NCBI GenBank assembly: GCA_901420285.1
Contig: CABDVE010000001.1
Coordinates: 1,426,001 to 1,490,000 of the forward strand
From: Stutzerimonas stutzeri
GTDB lineage: Bacteria; Pseudomonadota; Gammaproteobacteria; Enterobacterales; Pasteurellaceae
Direction of reading: 5' to 3'
DNA length: 64,000 nt
Shown here: positions 29,371 through 39,585 of the stretch, piece after piece
Numbering within the stretch: position 1 is the first letter of the stretch
Layout: each line of letters starts with the position of its first letter
Made by a program: the position numbers and the translations under genes
Notes under the pieces: generated by a model
What the model was told of the DNA's origin: nothing
Seen by the model: the letters and a program-made list of their open reading frames with translations, nothing else
Databases searched by the model: none

Positions 29371-30543
29371 TCAGTCAACATTCGCAATGTGCTTGCGAAT
29401 TGCCAAATAAATGAGTAAACCTAACAATCCGCACACCAAAATTACGCTTGCTGTGGCGTAAAAAATATCGCTGATGCCGACTAATGGCGAGACCATACCG
29501 CCTAAAAAGAATGGGGCGAATCCTAACAAGGCGGAGGCGCTGCCGGCATATTGACGTTCGCTTTCCATTGCAAGGGACGAAATGGCCGGAAACGTTAAGC
29601 CCATTAACAGCAACATCGCAAAGAAACCGATTTCCACCCAAAACCAATGCGGCTGAATCATTAATACCGCAATGGTATAAATTGCGGCGACAAAAAAGCC
29701 CGCCACACCGGCCTTCAATGCGGTGCTATTTGGCCACTTCGCGCCGACATTGGCGCCGATAACTAACGCCGCGCCATTCGCGCCAAAACATAAACTGAAA
29801 GCAAAGGCGCTCAAGCCGTAAAAACTTTGCAAAATAAACGGCGATGCCGCGATGTAGGCGAACATTGCACCAAGCAAGAAACTTTCGATGCCTACATAGC
29901 TCATAAATAATCGATTTTTGACAATTTTGGTAAAAGCAGAAAAAGTGGAAAACAGCGAACCTTGCAAGCGATTTTCCGAGCTCAGACTTTCTTTTAAACG
30001 AAAACAAAAAGCCAACACCGCGACACCAATCAATGCCAAGAAGGCAAACACGCCTTTCCAGCTGATGTATTCTAATAAAAGGCTGCCTAGAATCGGCGAG
30101 ACAATTGGCGCCATGCCATTGATGGTCATCAACAAGCCGAAGAAACGTGTCATTTCGCGGCCGCGATACAAATCCGTCGCTATCGCGCGGGAAATCACCA
30201 CGCCGCCCGCCGAAGATAAACCTTGTATGAGGCGTAGTGCGATCATCGTTTCGATATTCGGCGCAAACACAATGAAAATCGTGCTAATAATATAAATCAG
30301 CAAGGAAATAATCAGTGGCTTTTTACGACCAAATTTGTCGCTAATCGGGCCAAGCAGCAATTGTCCCAGCGCCAATCCGATCATCGCGGAGGTTAAGGTC
30401 AATTGGGTCATGGATGCGGTGCTGTTGAAGAAGGTCGCCAATTGTGGCAATGACGGTAGATATAAATCCACCACGAAAGGTCCGAAGGCGGAAAGTACGC
30501 CGAGTAAAATCACTAAAAAGGCTTTGGAATTTGCGCTTGTCAT
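29371..30543 (-). CDS. bcr: Bcr/CflA-family multidrug efflux transporter
   Basis: 390 residues from the ATG at 30543 (MTSANSKAFLVILLG); a longer frame adds 24 residues and lacks support. About twelve membrane segments of the major facilitator superfamily. DLYLPSLPQL in segment 1 and GPISDKFGRKKPLI in loop 2-3 (MFS motif A) are typical of drug:proton antiporters of the Bcr/CflA group, which export bicyclomycin or chloramphenicol-type compounds. Actual substrate unknown. A repeat copy (29716) encodes NSTALK and a near-copy encodes NSTAS. Confidence 0.85.
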   Translation of the reverse strand: MTSANSKAFLVILLGVLSAFGPFVVDLYLPSLPQLATFFNSTASMTQLTLTSAMIGLALGQLLLGPISDKFGRKKPLIISLLIYIISTIFIVFAPNIETMIALRLIQGLSSAGGVVISRAIATDLYRGREMTRFFGLLMTINGMAPIVSPILGSLLLEYISWKGVFAFLALIGVAVLAFCFRLKESLSSENRLQGSLFSTFSAFTKIVKNRLFMSYVGIESFLLGAMFAYIAASPFILQSFYGLSAFAFSLCFGANGAALVIGANVGAKWPNSTALKAGVAGFFVAAIYTIAVLMIQPHWFWVEIGFFAMLLLMGLTFPAISSLAMESERQYAGSASALLGFAPFFLGGMVSPLVGISDIFYATASVILVCGLLGLLIYLAIRKHIANVD

Positions 30544-30789
30544 AAAGAAATCCGAATAAAATAAAAATAAAGCGCCGATTATACTTCGTCGAGTCTTGCT
30601 TTCAACTCGTTTCATGTCTTATTTTTGTAAAATAAGAAAAAGCTTATTTCATTGTTTTATCTCGCTTTCTCTATTTATTTTGCTAAGACCCGCCGCATTT
30701 TTAATAAAACAAAAAGAAATTTTTATAAAAAGATCGCTTTTTAGTACGTGCTTTTTATGCCTATAAGTCGCATTTTTATTACTGTTTTA

Positions 30790-32130
30790 CTAATATCTTT
30801 TTTTCAAGGCATTTTTATCTTGTTCACGCAAGCGTTCCAGCTTTTCTTTAATTTGAATTTCCATCCCGCGATTGGTCGGAAAATAATATTGCGTGTCTTT
30901 CATTTCTTGCGGAAAATAATTTTCCCCTGCCGCATAAGCATTCGGCTCATCGTGCGCATAACGATATTCCGCGCCATAGCCAAGCTCTTTCATTAGATTA
31001 GTCGGTGCATTGTGTAAATGCGGCGGTACGTCATAATCCGGTAATGCTTTGGCCTGTTGTTTTGCGGCGTTGAATGCGGTGTAAACGGCATTGCTCTTCG
31101 GCGCGACGGCGAGATATATAATCGCTTGTGCAATAGCACGTTCGCCTTCATAAGGGCCCACGCGGGTGAAACAATCCCAAGCGGCAAGCGCTACTTGCAT
31201 GGCACGCGGATCCGCATTGCCAACGTCTTCCGATGCGATCGCCAGCAAACGTCTTGCCACATAAAGCGGATCGCCACCGGCAGTTAAAATACGCGCATAC
31301 CAATACAACGCCGCATCAGGCGCCGAGCCGCGCACGGATTTATGTAAAGCGGAAATCAAATCATAAAAACGATCGCCCTGTTTATCAAAGCGTGCTTGAC
31401 GTTCGCCCAGCACTTCTTTCAATAAAGTGTGGTCGATTTTTTTACCGTTTTCGGTTTCATCTGCCATATCAGCCATCAATTCAAGGGAATTAAGCGCAAG
31501 GCGGGCATCGCCATTCACATATTCGGCAAGCAGATGCAAAATATTGTCTTCTAAAACCAACCGCGCGTTGCCCAGCCCGCGTTCCGAATCTTGCACGGCC
31601 CGTTGCAATACTTGTTCGATTTCTTGCACGGTTAAGGATTTCAAAACATAAACCCGCACCCGTGAGAGCAATGCATTATTCAGTTCAAAAGACGGATTTT
31701 CTGTCGTCGCGCCGATAAAAATAACAGTACCGTCTTCAATATGCGGCAAAAAAGCATCTTGCTGACTTTTGTTGAAACGATGTACTTCATCCACAAACAA
31801 AACGGTTTTACGATCGGCAAGGCAGTTTTGTTTAGCGCGATCAATGGCATCGCGAATTTCTTTAATGCCGCCGGTAACAGCAGAAATACGTTCCACATCG
31901 GCATTAATGCGGTTAGCGATAATTTCCGCTAAGGTAGTTTTACCGGTACCCGGCGGCCCCCAGAAAATCATTGAATGCACATGACCGGCTTGAATGGCTT
32001 TGCGTAGCGGTTTACCTTCACCGATTAAATGCGATTGACCAAAATATTGCTCGAGATTAGTCGGACGCATTCTCGCCGCCAATGGCTGAAAGCTATTCTC
32101 AGCAAAATCGAAATCAAAATTAGGCATCAT
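30790..32130 (-). CDS. rarA: Replication-associated recombination protein A
   Basis: 446-residue AAA+ ATPase (MgsA/WRNIP1 family) acting at stalled replication forks. Walker [13 protein letters not shown], Walker [10 protein letters not shown], then a lid and a C-terminal tetramerisation domain ([20 protein letters not shown]). Two adjacent ATGs (32130, 32127) could serve; AGGA is upstream of both. It is the last gene of the conserved lrp-ftsK-lolA-rarA string. The 246 bases between it and bcr hold no gene or clear signal. Confidence 0.95.
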   Translation of the reverse strand: MMPNFDFDFAENSFQPLAARMRPTNLEQYFGQSHLIGEGKPLRKAIQAGHVHSMIFWGPPGTGKTTLAEIIANRINADVERISAVTGGIKEIRDAIDRAKQNCLADRKTVLFVDEVHRFNKSQQDAFLPHIEDGTVIFIGATTENPSFELNNALLSRVRVYVLKSLTVQEIEQVLQRAVQDSERGLGNARLVLEDNILHLLAEYVNGDARLALNSLELMADMADETENGKKIDHTLLKEVLGERQARFDKQGDRFYDLISALHKSVRGSAPDAALYWYARILTAGGDPLYVARRLLAIASEDVGNADPRAMQVALAAWDCFTRVGPYEGERAIAQAIIYLAVAPKSNAVYTAFNAAKQQAKALPDYDVPPHLHNAPTNLMKELGYGAEYRYAHDEPNAYAAGENYFPQEMKDTQYYFPTNRGMEIQIKEKLERLREQDKNALKKRY

Positions 32131-32150
32131 TATTTCCTATGAATTGGGAA

Positions 32151-32179
32151 AAAATTGAGGGCGTACTTAAAATACGCCC
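32151..32179 (-). terminator. Terminator between lolA and rarA
   Basis: GGGCGTA / TACGCCC stem (32159-32165 with 32173-32179), 7-base loop, then TCAATTTTTT on the minus strand. Confidence 0.78.
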
Positions 32180-32192
32180 TTTATTCTTTGAG

Positions 32193-32825
32193 TTATTTTT
32201 TGCGTTGGTCATCCAACTCGACGCCTTTCGGTGGCGTGAATTGAAACAAGTTATCCGATAAAGTTTGATTGGTAATATTGCGTAGCACGTAAAGGTTAGT
32301 TTGACCGTCCTTTTCCGTTGTGCTGAAATTTTTCAATACACCGCCGCTATCCACACGAATATCAAACTGTCTGATATTGCTCTTGGCCGATTTCGGTTTT
32401 AACACAAAGGTATCCGCTTGTTGCGTTACGGAATATTGATTCCAATGACTATTATCGTTGCTGGTAAGCAATACAAACGGCGTGTCGTTTACTGCATCTT
32501 TTACCCATTGCGCAGTCACTTGTTGCACGAAAGGATCGTAATACCAAAGGGTTTTACCATCGGCAATAATTTGAGTTTCCTGCGGCGATTGGGTATCCAT
32601 ACGGAATAAATTCGGACGTTTAATTTGAATTTTGCCGCTACCTTGTTGTACGTTTTTACCGCCGGCGGAAGTTACGGTTTGGGTAAAATCAGCACTTAAT
32701 ACATGCACTTGATTTAAACGCAACTGTAATTCCCCCGCAGCATCAGCAAATACCACCGCACTGAAGCCCATTAATCCCGCACCGATAGCGTGAATTGCAG
32801 TGAGTCTTAACAGCGTTTTTTTCAT
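32193..32825 (-). CDS. lolA: Outer-membrane lipoprotein carrier protein LolA
   Basis: 210 residues with a signal peptide of about 27 residues ([15 protein letters not shown]..., cleavage near VVFADA). It is the periplasmic chaperone that carries lipoproteins from LolCDE to Lol[32 protein letters not shown] and [15 protein letters not shown] are the family core strands that form the lipid-binding half-barrel. It lies between ftsK and rarA, as in E. coli. LolB and LolCDE are also in this window. Confidence 0.94.
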   Translation of the reverse strand: MKKTLLRLTAIHAIGAGLMGFSAVVFADAAGELQLRLNQVHVLSADFTQTVTSAGGKNVQQGSGKIQIKRPNLFRMDTQSPQETQIIADGKTLWYYDPFVQQVTAQWVKDAVNDTPFVLLTSNDNSHWNQYSVTQQADTFVLKPKSAKSNIRQFDIRVDSGGVLKNFSTTEKDGQTNLYVLRNITNQTLSDNLFQFTPPKGVELDDQRKK

Positions 32826-32854
32826 TTTACTTTCCTTTTTAAGTCGAATTGAAA

Positions 32855-35656
32855 TTAATAATCGGGACGGTGCGCCAAAATTTCTCGTTTACCGTTTTGC
32901 ATGGCGCTCACAATACCTTGCTCTTCCATTTGATCCATAATACGAGCGGCACGATTAAAACCGACGCTAAATTTACGTTGAATAGAGGAAACCGACGTAG
33001 TACCCGTGTTTAATACAAATTCCATCACTTCATCAAACAGCGGATCCAACTCACCGCCGATAGCGGCCGTTTTTTCAGTATTTTCCTCATCGTCAGTGCC
33101 ATCTAAAATGCCGTCGATATAATCCGGTTTACCGCGTGCACGCCAATCATCGGCAATACGCACCACTTCATCATCGCTCATAAAGGCACCGTGGACACGC
33201 ACGAGATCTGATGAACCTTGGCCCGAGTACAACATATCACCACGACCAAGTAGGGCTTCCGCACCACCTTGATCCAAAATAGTACGCGAGTCGATTTTAC
33301 TTGCTACGGTAAAGGCAATCCTGCTTGGCACATTGGCTTTAATTAAACCGGTGATCACATCCACGGACGGACGCTGCGTGGCCAAGATCAAATGAATACC
33401 GATAGCGCGGGCTTTTTGCGCAAGGCGTGCAATCAACTCTTCAATTTGTTTTCCTGCCACCATCATCAAATCGGCAAACTCATCAACGATTACCACAATA
33501 TAACTGAGTTTTTTCAATGCCGGCGGCATTTGATCGATAGTATCGCCAGGTTTCCAAATCGGATTTGGAATTGGCATCCCCATGGCTTCATATTCGTCGA
33601 TTTTTTCGTTAAAGCCCTCGATATTACGCACGCGCAAAGCAGAAAGTAATCGATAGCGACGCTCCATCTCATCCACACACCAACGAAGCGCATTTGCCGC
33701 TTTCTTCATATCAGTAACCACCGGCGTAAGCAAGTGCGGAATATCGTTATACACGGAAAGTTCCACCACTTTAGGGTCAATCATAATGAATTTCACGTCT
33801 TCCGGTTGCACGCGGAACAACAAGCTCAAAATCATCGTATTTACGCCCACGGATTTACCGGAGCCAGTCGCCCCTGCCACCAATAAGTGTGGCATTTTGG
33901 CCAAATCGACCACCACCGGTTTACCGCTAATATCTTTTCCTAATGCCATTGGCAATAAAGCCTTGGCGTTGTGAAATTCTGCGCTATCCAATACATCGCG
34001 TAACGGCACGATTTGACGATGCGCGTTCGGCGTTTCAATACCGATATAAGGTTTACCCGGAATCACTTCAGCCACACGAATCGAACGAAACATCAATGCG
34101 CGCGCTAAATCCGTATCAATACCGGTCACTTTCGATGCCTTCACACCCGGTTGTAATTCCAGTTCATAACGCGTGACAACCGGACCGACAAGTACGTCTT
34201 GCACCGTTGCTTTTATATTAAAATTACGCAATTGCTGTTCGATGCGGCGCGACGTGTCCATAATTTCTTCACGCGTAATATCTTGCGATTGGGCAGGGCG
34301 ACGTTCCAAAAGATCCAAACTTGGCAATGGCGTGCTTGGTTTTTCCCGTTTGGCGGTCAGTTGTTGGAACGCCGGATGTACTAACGAATCGCCGTAGGAT
34401 TTATAGTTAGGCGTGCTGTCTGCCTCCAATGCGGTGCTCTCAGGCACTTGCGGTTCCGATAAAACCACCTTTAACGCTTCTTCCGCATTTAACGCTTTCG
34501 CCCGTTGTTCCATCTCCGTTAAACGTTGTCGCTCCTGGGCGGCAAATTGACGAGCCAGTTCATCATCTGCACTCTCTTCTTCCGGCGCAGTCATTCTGCT
34601 TTCCAATGCGGTGCTATTTTGTGATGTCGCCGATGCCAAAGAAACCCTCGGCATTGCAGGTTCTTGCAAAGAATCCAGCAGATTTGTTTTTTCTTCGATT
34701 TGAATCGGCGAATAAATATTTTCTTGACTCGAAGCAAAATTTTGCCGGGCCGATAACGCACCTCCCTCGGAAATACTGACTTTAGGTAATTCGTCCAAGT
34801 TTTCCCGTTTAAAATCCGCAAAATTTTCACCAAAATCAGGCAAGTTCTTCAAAGCATTTGGTGAAATATCTCTTTCATTCGACAATCCGCTGATATTGAT
34901 CTCTTTTTCCGAAGACAACGGCTCGATCACATTTCCATTTTCCTTTGCGAGAATTTCATCTTCTTGAAGAGAGACCGCCTCCGCTTCATCTTTATTCACG
35001 ACAAGCGTTTCCGGCTTATGAATTACGATTTGTTCCAATTCATCCGCAGATTCTTTGCCTTGCTCGCCGACACTTTCACCTTCATCATTTTTCATCGTGA
35101 GCCAACGATAGAAACGCACGATAAGGCGAATTAGAAAAGTGCCGGAACAAAAAATAAAACCGATTACCGAGAACGCTAATCCGGCGAGAATACAGCCTAA
35201 TTTGCCTAAAGTCGGATAAAAAGAAACTACTAGGCTTCCACCCAATACGCCGCCCGATAGATAGTAATTCGTATTGGAAAGCAGTAATGTTGCCATCGTC
35301 GTTAAGCCGACGAGTAGCATAATGAAACCGAAACTACGCAAAAGAATTTTGGTTACGGATAAAGCGCGAACCGCTTTGGTTTTCAGTAAGAAGATCGGTA
35401 CAAAGAAAAATAAAAATGGAAATACGTTGCCCACATAACCGAAAAATACCAAAAAAGCGTCCATTAACCAGGCACCGAATGCACCGGCTTTATTGACAAC
35501 TTCCGTTTGATAACTGGCGGTAGACCAAGAATTATCTAAAGGCGTATAACTTGACCAGGCAACAATTAAATAGAGCCCGAAAAGTGCCGTTAAAGCAAAA
35601 ATAAATTCACCGAGATACTGCTTCGGCGTAAAACGTTCTGTAATTTGTTTAATCAT
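32855..35656 (-). CDS. ftsK: DNA translocase FtsK
   Basis: 933 residues. It couples cell division to chromosome dimer resolution. Four N-terminal membrane segments (about residues 15-180), a long acidic low-complexity linker (about 195-450), a RecA-like motor with Walker [14 protein letters not shown] and Walker [13 protein letters not shown], and a C-terminal winged-helix gamma domain ([22 protein letters not shown]) that reads KOPS and contacts XerD. The linker is where two dispersed-repeat copies lie (34427, 34604; both encode STALE). It starts 2 bases after lrp. Confidence 0.95.
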   Translation of the reverse strand: MIKQITERFTPKQYLGEFIFALTALFGLYLIVAWSSYTPLDNSWSTASYQTEVVNKAGAFGAWLMDAFLVFFGYVGNVFPFLFFFVPIFLLKTKAVRALSVTKILLRSFGFIMLLVGLTTMATLLLSNTNYYLSGGVLGGSLVVSFYPTLGKLGCILAGLAFSVIGFIFCSGTFLIRLIVRFYRWLTMKNDEGESVGEQGKESADELEQIVIHKPETLVVNKDEAEAVSLQEDEILAKENGNVIEPLSSEKEINISGLSNERDISPNALKNLPDFGENFADFKRENLDELPKVSISEGGALSARQNFASSQENIYSPIQIEEKTNLLDSLQEPAMPRVSLASATSQNSTALESRMTAPEEESADDELARQFAAQERQRLTEMEQRAKALNAEEALKVVLSEPQVPESTALEADSTPNYKSYGDSLVHPAFQQLTAKREKPSTPLPSLDLLERRPAQSQDITREEIMDTSRRIEQQLRNFNIKATVQDVLVGPVVTRYELELQPGVKASKVTGIDTDLARALMFRSIRVAEVIPGKPYIGIETPNAHRQIVPLRDVLDSAEFHNAKALLPMALGKDISGKPVVVDLAKMPHLLVAGATGSGKSVGVNTMILSLLFRVQPEDVKFIMIDPKVVELSVYNDIPHLLTPVVTDMKKAANALRWCVDEMERRYRLLSALRVRNIEGFNEKIDEYEAMGMPIPNPIWKPGDTIDQMPPALKKLSYIVVIVDEFADLMMVAGKQIEELIARLAQKARAIGIHLILATQRPSVDVITGLIKANVPSRIAFTVASKIDSRTILDQGGAEALLGRGDMLYSGQGSSDLVRVHGAFMSDDEVVRIADDWRARGKPDYIDGILDGTDDEENTEKTAAIGGELDPLFDEVMEFVLNTGTTSVSSIQRKFSVGFNRAARIMDQMEEQGIVSAMQNGKREILAHRPDY

Positions 35657-35658
35657 CT

Positions 35659-36138
35659 TTATTTTAAAACGAGGTAATTGGTTTGTTTCACCTCTTCCAT
35701 CACCACATAAGTTCGCGTATCGTTCACCCCCGGCAAACGTAACAAGGTCGTGCCGAGTAACTTGCGGTATGCTGCCATATCCGCTACGCGGGTTTTTAGC
35801 AAATAATCAAAATCGCCCGAAACCAAATGACATTCTTGAATTTCATCTAATGCTTGAATCGCCGCATTAAATTCTTCAAATACATCAGGTTTACCGCGCA
35901 CCAAAGTAATTTCTACGATAACCAACAAAGGCGCATCCAGTAACTCAGGGTTCAATAACGCCCGGTAACCGGTAATCACGCCTTGCTTTTCCAAGCGTTT
36001 TACGCGTTCTAAACAAGGTGTCGGCGAAAGCCCAACCTTTTTAGAAAGATCAATATTTGAGATTTTGCCATTGCGTTGCAATTCATTGAGAATTTTAATG
36101 TCAATCGCATCCAATGCTTTGCTTAACTTTTTTTCCAT
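35659..36138 (-). CDS. lrp: Leucine-responsive regulatory protein
   Basis: 159-residue Lrp/AsnC regulator. The N-terminal helix-turn-helix (LDAIDIKILNELQRNGKISNIDLSKKVGLSPTPCLERVKRLEKQG region) is followed by a RAM ligand-binding domain (VDGDFDYLLK-like VSGDFDYLLKTRV). It controls amino-acid metabolism genes. Synteny with ftsK supports Lrp over other AsnC members. The ribosome-binding site is weak. Confidence 0.92.
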   Translation of the reverse strand: MEKKLSKALDAIDIKILNELQRNGKISNIDLSKKVGLSPTPCLERVKRLEKQGVITGYRALLNPELLDAPLLVIVEITLVRGKPDVFEEFNAAIQALDEIQECHLVSGDFDYLLKTRVADMAAYRKLLGTTLLRLPGVNDTRTYVVMEEVKQTNYLVLK

Positions 36139-36214
36139 TTCTATTCGTTAATCTATTTGCGGTGCGCGCTATTTTAGCGAATTTTGCCGGAAGTTTCAGT
36201 ATGCCAATATATTT

Positions 36215-37591
36215 CTAAAGATTATCCAGCACAGCAAGTGCATCCGACAATTTTTTCACTGTGAATACTTGCATATTTTCCAACGCATTTTTCGGTTTAT
36301 TACCGAATGGAACAATGGCTCGTTTAAAGCCGTGTTTTGCCGCCTCACTGATACGTTCTTGTCCGCTTGGTACCGGACGAATCTCGCCGGCAAGTCCTAC
36401 CTCACCAAAAATCACTAAATCTTGCGGTAACGGCTGGTTGCGGAAACTGGAAATTAACGCTAATAATAAGGCGAGATCGGCGCCGGTTTCACTTACTTTC
36501 ACACCGCCCACCACATTCACAAAGACATCTTGATCCGCCATTTGCAAACCGCCGTGGCGATGCAATACAGCAAGTAATAACGCTAAGCGATTTTGTTCCA
36601 AACCCACTGCAACACGGCGCGGATTAGCCAACATGGAATGATCCGCCAATGCTTGAATTTCCACCAACAGCGGACGTGTTCCTTCCCACAACACCATCAC
36701 AGAGCTACCGGATGTCATTTCATCGCCGCGACTTAAAAAAATCGCCGACGGATTTTTCACTTCGCGCAAGCCCTGTTCCGTCATACCGAATACGCCCAAT
36801 TCGTTTACCGCACCGAAACGGTTTTTGTGGCTGCGCAAGGTACGATAACGCGAGTCTGCCTCACCTTCTAAAAGCAACGAACAATCAATAACGTGTTCTA
36901 ATACTTTCGGGCCGGCAAGAGTACCGTCTTTCGTGACATGACCGACCATAATAATTGCCGCTTGGCGCGTTTTCGCGTAGCGCGTTAAAAATGACGCGCA
37001 TTCGCGCACTTGTGCTACGCTGCCCGGCGAAGACTGAATATCCGCCAAATGCATCACTTGAATGGAATCGATAACGATAATTTGCGGTTTAAGTTGATCA
37101 GCAAGGTTACAAATTTGCTCGACGGAGGTTTCCGACAGTATATTTAACTTATCGTTCGGTAGTCCTAAGCGATTGGCACGCATCGCCACTTGTTGTAAAG
37201 ATTCCTCGCCGGTTACATAAAGTGCCGTCATATTTTTTGCCAAACCGCACATTACTTGCAGTAACAGCGTACTTTTACCCGCACCGGGATGACCACCAAT
37301 CAAAATCGCACTGCCCGGCACGATACCGCCTCCCAGTACGCGATCTAGCTCATTAAATCCGCTGCTAAATCGGGGCGTTTGTTGCAAACTGATCTCAGAA
37401 AGAGTTTGAATTTTCGCTTGAGTTTCACCGGCGTAACCGCTGAAACGGTCATTTTTCGGTTTGGACGCGGAAATTAAACGCACCTCGCTGATAGTATTCC
37501 AAGCCTTACAAGCAGAACACTGCCCTTGCCAGCGGGAAAATTCCGCACCGCAATCATTACATACATAAGCCGTTTTCGGGGCTTTTGCCAT
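36215..37591 (-). CDS. radA: DNA repair protein RadA
   Basis: 458 residues. A helicase-like RecA paralogue that promotes branch migration; in naturally transformable bacteria it extends strand uptake into the chromosome. N-terminal zinc finger CNDCGAEFSRWQGQCSAC (about residues 11-28), Walker A GGHPGAGKSTLL, KNRFG motif and a C-terminal Lon-protease-like domain. AAGGAA lies before the ATG. Confidence 0.95.
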   Translation of the reverse strand: MAKAPKTAYVCNDCGAEFSRWQGQCSACKAWNTISEVRLISASKPKNDRFSGYAGETQAKIQTLSEISLQQTPRFSSGFNELDRVLGGGIVPGSAILIGGHPGAGKSTLLLQVMCGLAKNMTALYVTGEESLQQVAMRANRLGLPNDKLNILSETSVEQICNLADQLKPQIIVIDSIQVMHLADIQSSPGSVAQVRECASFLTRYAKTRQAAIIMVGHVTKDGTLAGPKVLEHVIDCSLLLEGEADSRYRTLRSHKNRFGAVNELGVFGMTEQGLREVKNPSAIFLSRGDEMTSGSSVMVLWEGTRPLLVEIQALADHSMLANPRRVAVGLEQNRLALLLAVLHRHGGLQMADQDVFVNVVGGVKVSETGADLALLLALISSFRNQPLPQDLVIFGEVGLAGEIRPVPSGQERISEAAKHGFKRAIVPFGNKPKNALENMQVFTVKKLSDALAVLDNL

Positions 37592-37643
37592 TTTTTATTC
37601 CTTTATTTATTTTTTGTTTCCGATTGTTTAATAAAAATAAAAG

Positions 37644-38738
37644 CTATACCGCCAATCGCATCAGTCGAATCATTCGATCAAAATAGGCTCGACTTTGCAG
37701 AAGCATCGTTAATTTTTCGAGTGTTTTAACGTTGTCCTTGCATTCGCTGTGAAAACGAATCAGGCTCTGAATCTCGCTTAGAAAATATTGATTGCTTTTC
37801 AGAATATCGGTCCAATCGGTGACGTCTTTGGACTTGGCCATCGCTTCAATTATTCTTGGGTTTTCATCGTAATAATGATAAAGATTGAAAAACGCGCCCA
37901 CGCGTTCGACGGTTTTCATAAAATCTTGGCTGAAAAACGCAATCGGAACAGCCAGCGTTTCCTCTACCAAAGTTTGCTCCATGGTGAGCACCGCATTGAA
38001 CCTCGAATCCGGCACCGCATTGAAACCCGCATCGGACATCGGATCGAGCACCGCATTGGAGGGCGTAGGAAAATTCGTCGCATTTGCTTCGCGTTGCGCT
38101 TGTAAAAAATCACGCCATTTATTAAGCCAATCCGTGACGGAAAAAGGTCGAGCTAATCGATAACCGCGCTTGGCTTTGCTGGCGCTGCTGAAATAAATAT
38201 TTTGCGTAAAAGGCAAGGTTTCGACAAAATCGAAAAGATCTTTGACCCGGCCTTTTTTCAATTCAAATTCGATTTCGCAAATCGGCTCTTCACGTTCGCC
38301 TGCTATGATTTTGCCTTGGTCAAAAGCCACTTCGATGTGCGAATGACTGAACGGAATCAACCAAAAAGTGCGGTTAAAATCCGTCGAAAAAACGATTTGC
38401 AACGGCTCATTCGGTAATTGTTCAAAAGGATATAACGTACGTAATTGTTCGTTAGTCGGGGTTTCTTTAGCGATAAGCGATAAGTTATATTCCGGACGAT
38501 TATGCAATCCGCCCGCGACTGTTCCATCGGTTTTTAAGGTCAACGTAAATGTTTGCTCTTTTTGGCGAATGCGCAAGCCCATTTTTTGTTTGGCAAGAAA
38601 ATGATCGGAATAATCGTAATAAGTGTTACCGAGAAAAATGCTTCCGTGTTCTAGCGGAGTGAATTGTTGTAGGTGTCGTTCTAAAAGAGAGAATGAGGCT
38701 GAAGATACTGCAAGTTTAAGTTCGATTTCATTATTCAT
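37644..38738 (-). CDS. CYTH-domain inorganic triphosphatase (YgiF-like)
   Basis: 364 residues from the ATG at 38738; an upstream GTG would add five. The N-terminal CYTH domain opens with the ExExK motif EIELKL and continues with the charged tunnel strands (GLRIRQKEQTFTLTLK, EEPICEIEFELKKG). Such enzymes hydrolyse triphosphate. The C-terminal half is helical and CHAD-like but short. Between them lies a linker (about residues 230-270) containing three dispersed-repeat copies, reading SNAVLDP, FNAVPDS and FNAVLTM. The exact substrate is inferred. Confidence 0.82.
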   Translation of the reverse strand: MNNEIELKLAVSSASFSLLERHLQQFTPLEHGSIFLGNTYYDYSDHFLAKQKMGLRIRQKEQTFTLTLKTDGTVAGGLHNRPEYNLSLIAKETPTNEQLRTLYPFEQLPNEPLQIVFSTDFNRTFWLIPFSHSHIEVAFDQGKIIAGEREEPICEIEFELKKGRVKDLFDFVETLPFTQNIYFSSASKAKRGYRLARPFSVTDWLNKWRDFLQAQREANATNFPTPSNAVLDPMSDAGFNAVPDSRFNAVLTMEQTLVEETLAVPIAFFSQDFMKTVERVGAFFNLYHYYDENPRIIEAMAKSKDVTDWTDILKSNQYFLSEIQSLIRFHSECKDNVKTLEKLTMLLQSRAYFDRMIRLMRLAV

Positions 38739-38877
38739 AATAGTGAATCCCACTGATTTTAACTGTTTAAATATACAAGTAAGTGTAAATAAATCAAGAT
38801 CTTTTTCGTGTAATTTGCGCTGAAATCAAGTAATATGCGCACGAATTTTTTTACCCCTTTTATGGAGTCAATCACTT

Positions 38878-39558
38878 ATGGCAATGAATAATATTCTCGG
38901 ATTATTTGCCCATTCGCCTTTAAAACCTTTGCAAAAACATTCCGATAAAGTGACCGAATGTTGCGATCTTTTAATTCCTTTTTTTGAAAAAACCTTCTTA
39001 AAGGATTGGGAAAATGCGGAAAATACCCGCTTGGAAATTTCCCAGCGCGAACGTGAAGCGGATACTCTGAAACGTGAAATTCGTTTGAAATTGCCTCGGG
39101 GTTTGTTCTTACCTATCGATCGTACCGATTTATTAGAGTTGGTGACACAACAAGATAAGCTCGCCAATTATGCAAAAGACATTGCCGGACGTATGATCGG
39201 GCGCCAATTCGGCATTCCTGAAGAAATGCAGGAAGAATTTTTGCACTATGTGAAACGTAGCTTGGATTCCATTCATCAAGCGCATTTGGTGATTGAGGAA
39301 ATGGACAAATTGCTGGAAACCGGTTTTAAGGGAAGAGAGTTAAATTTAGTCAACAATATGATTCAAGAACTCGATAGCATTGAAGACGATACTGATCAAA
39401 TGCAAATTAAATTACGTAAAATGCTTTATACCATCGAAAGTCGCTACAATCCGATTGATGTCATGTTTTTATACAAAATTATCGAATGGGTCGGTGTGCT
39501 TGCTGACCAAGCTCAACGCGTCGGCTCACGCATCGAATTAATGCTGGCGCGTTCATAA
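38878..39558 (+). CDS. PhoU-like phosphate transport regulator (DUF47, TIGR00153)
   Basis: 226 residues, almost wholly helical, with conserved DREADTLKREIR-like (REREADTLKREIR) and IDRTDLLELVTQQDKLANYAKD segments that mark the DUF47/PhoU-like family. Such proteins accompany PitA-type transporters and are thought to control their activity. The gene precedes the pit gene by 27 bases on the same strand, forming a two-gene operon as in Haemophilus. An alternative start two codons later is possible. Confidence 0.9.
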   Translation: MAMNNILGLFAHSPLKPLQKHSDKVTECCDLLIPFFEKTFLKDWENAENTRLEISQREREADTLKREIRLKLPRGLFLPIDRTDLLELVTQQDKLANYAKDIAGRMIGRQFGIPEEMQEEFLHYVKRSLDSIHQAHLVIEEMDKLLETGFKGRELNLVNNMIQELDSIEDDTDQMQIKLRKMLYTIESRYNPIDVMFLYKIIEWVGVLADQAQRVGSRIELMLARS

Positions 39559-39585
39559 TAAAAATATCAACATAGGAAATTCACT

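Noticed and set aside
30544-30789. Possible gene or RNA between bcr and rarA
   Set aside because: AT-rich, no credible frame with ribosome-binding site, and only very weak hairpins.
37987-38058. NAVL peptide repeats in the CYTH protein as a functional protein repeat
   Set aside because: The same DNA core recurs in unrelated genes in other frames (STAL, HRIE), so the repetition is at DNA level.
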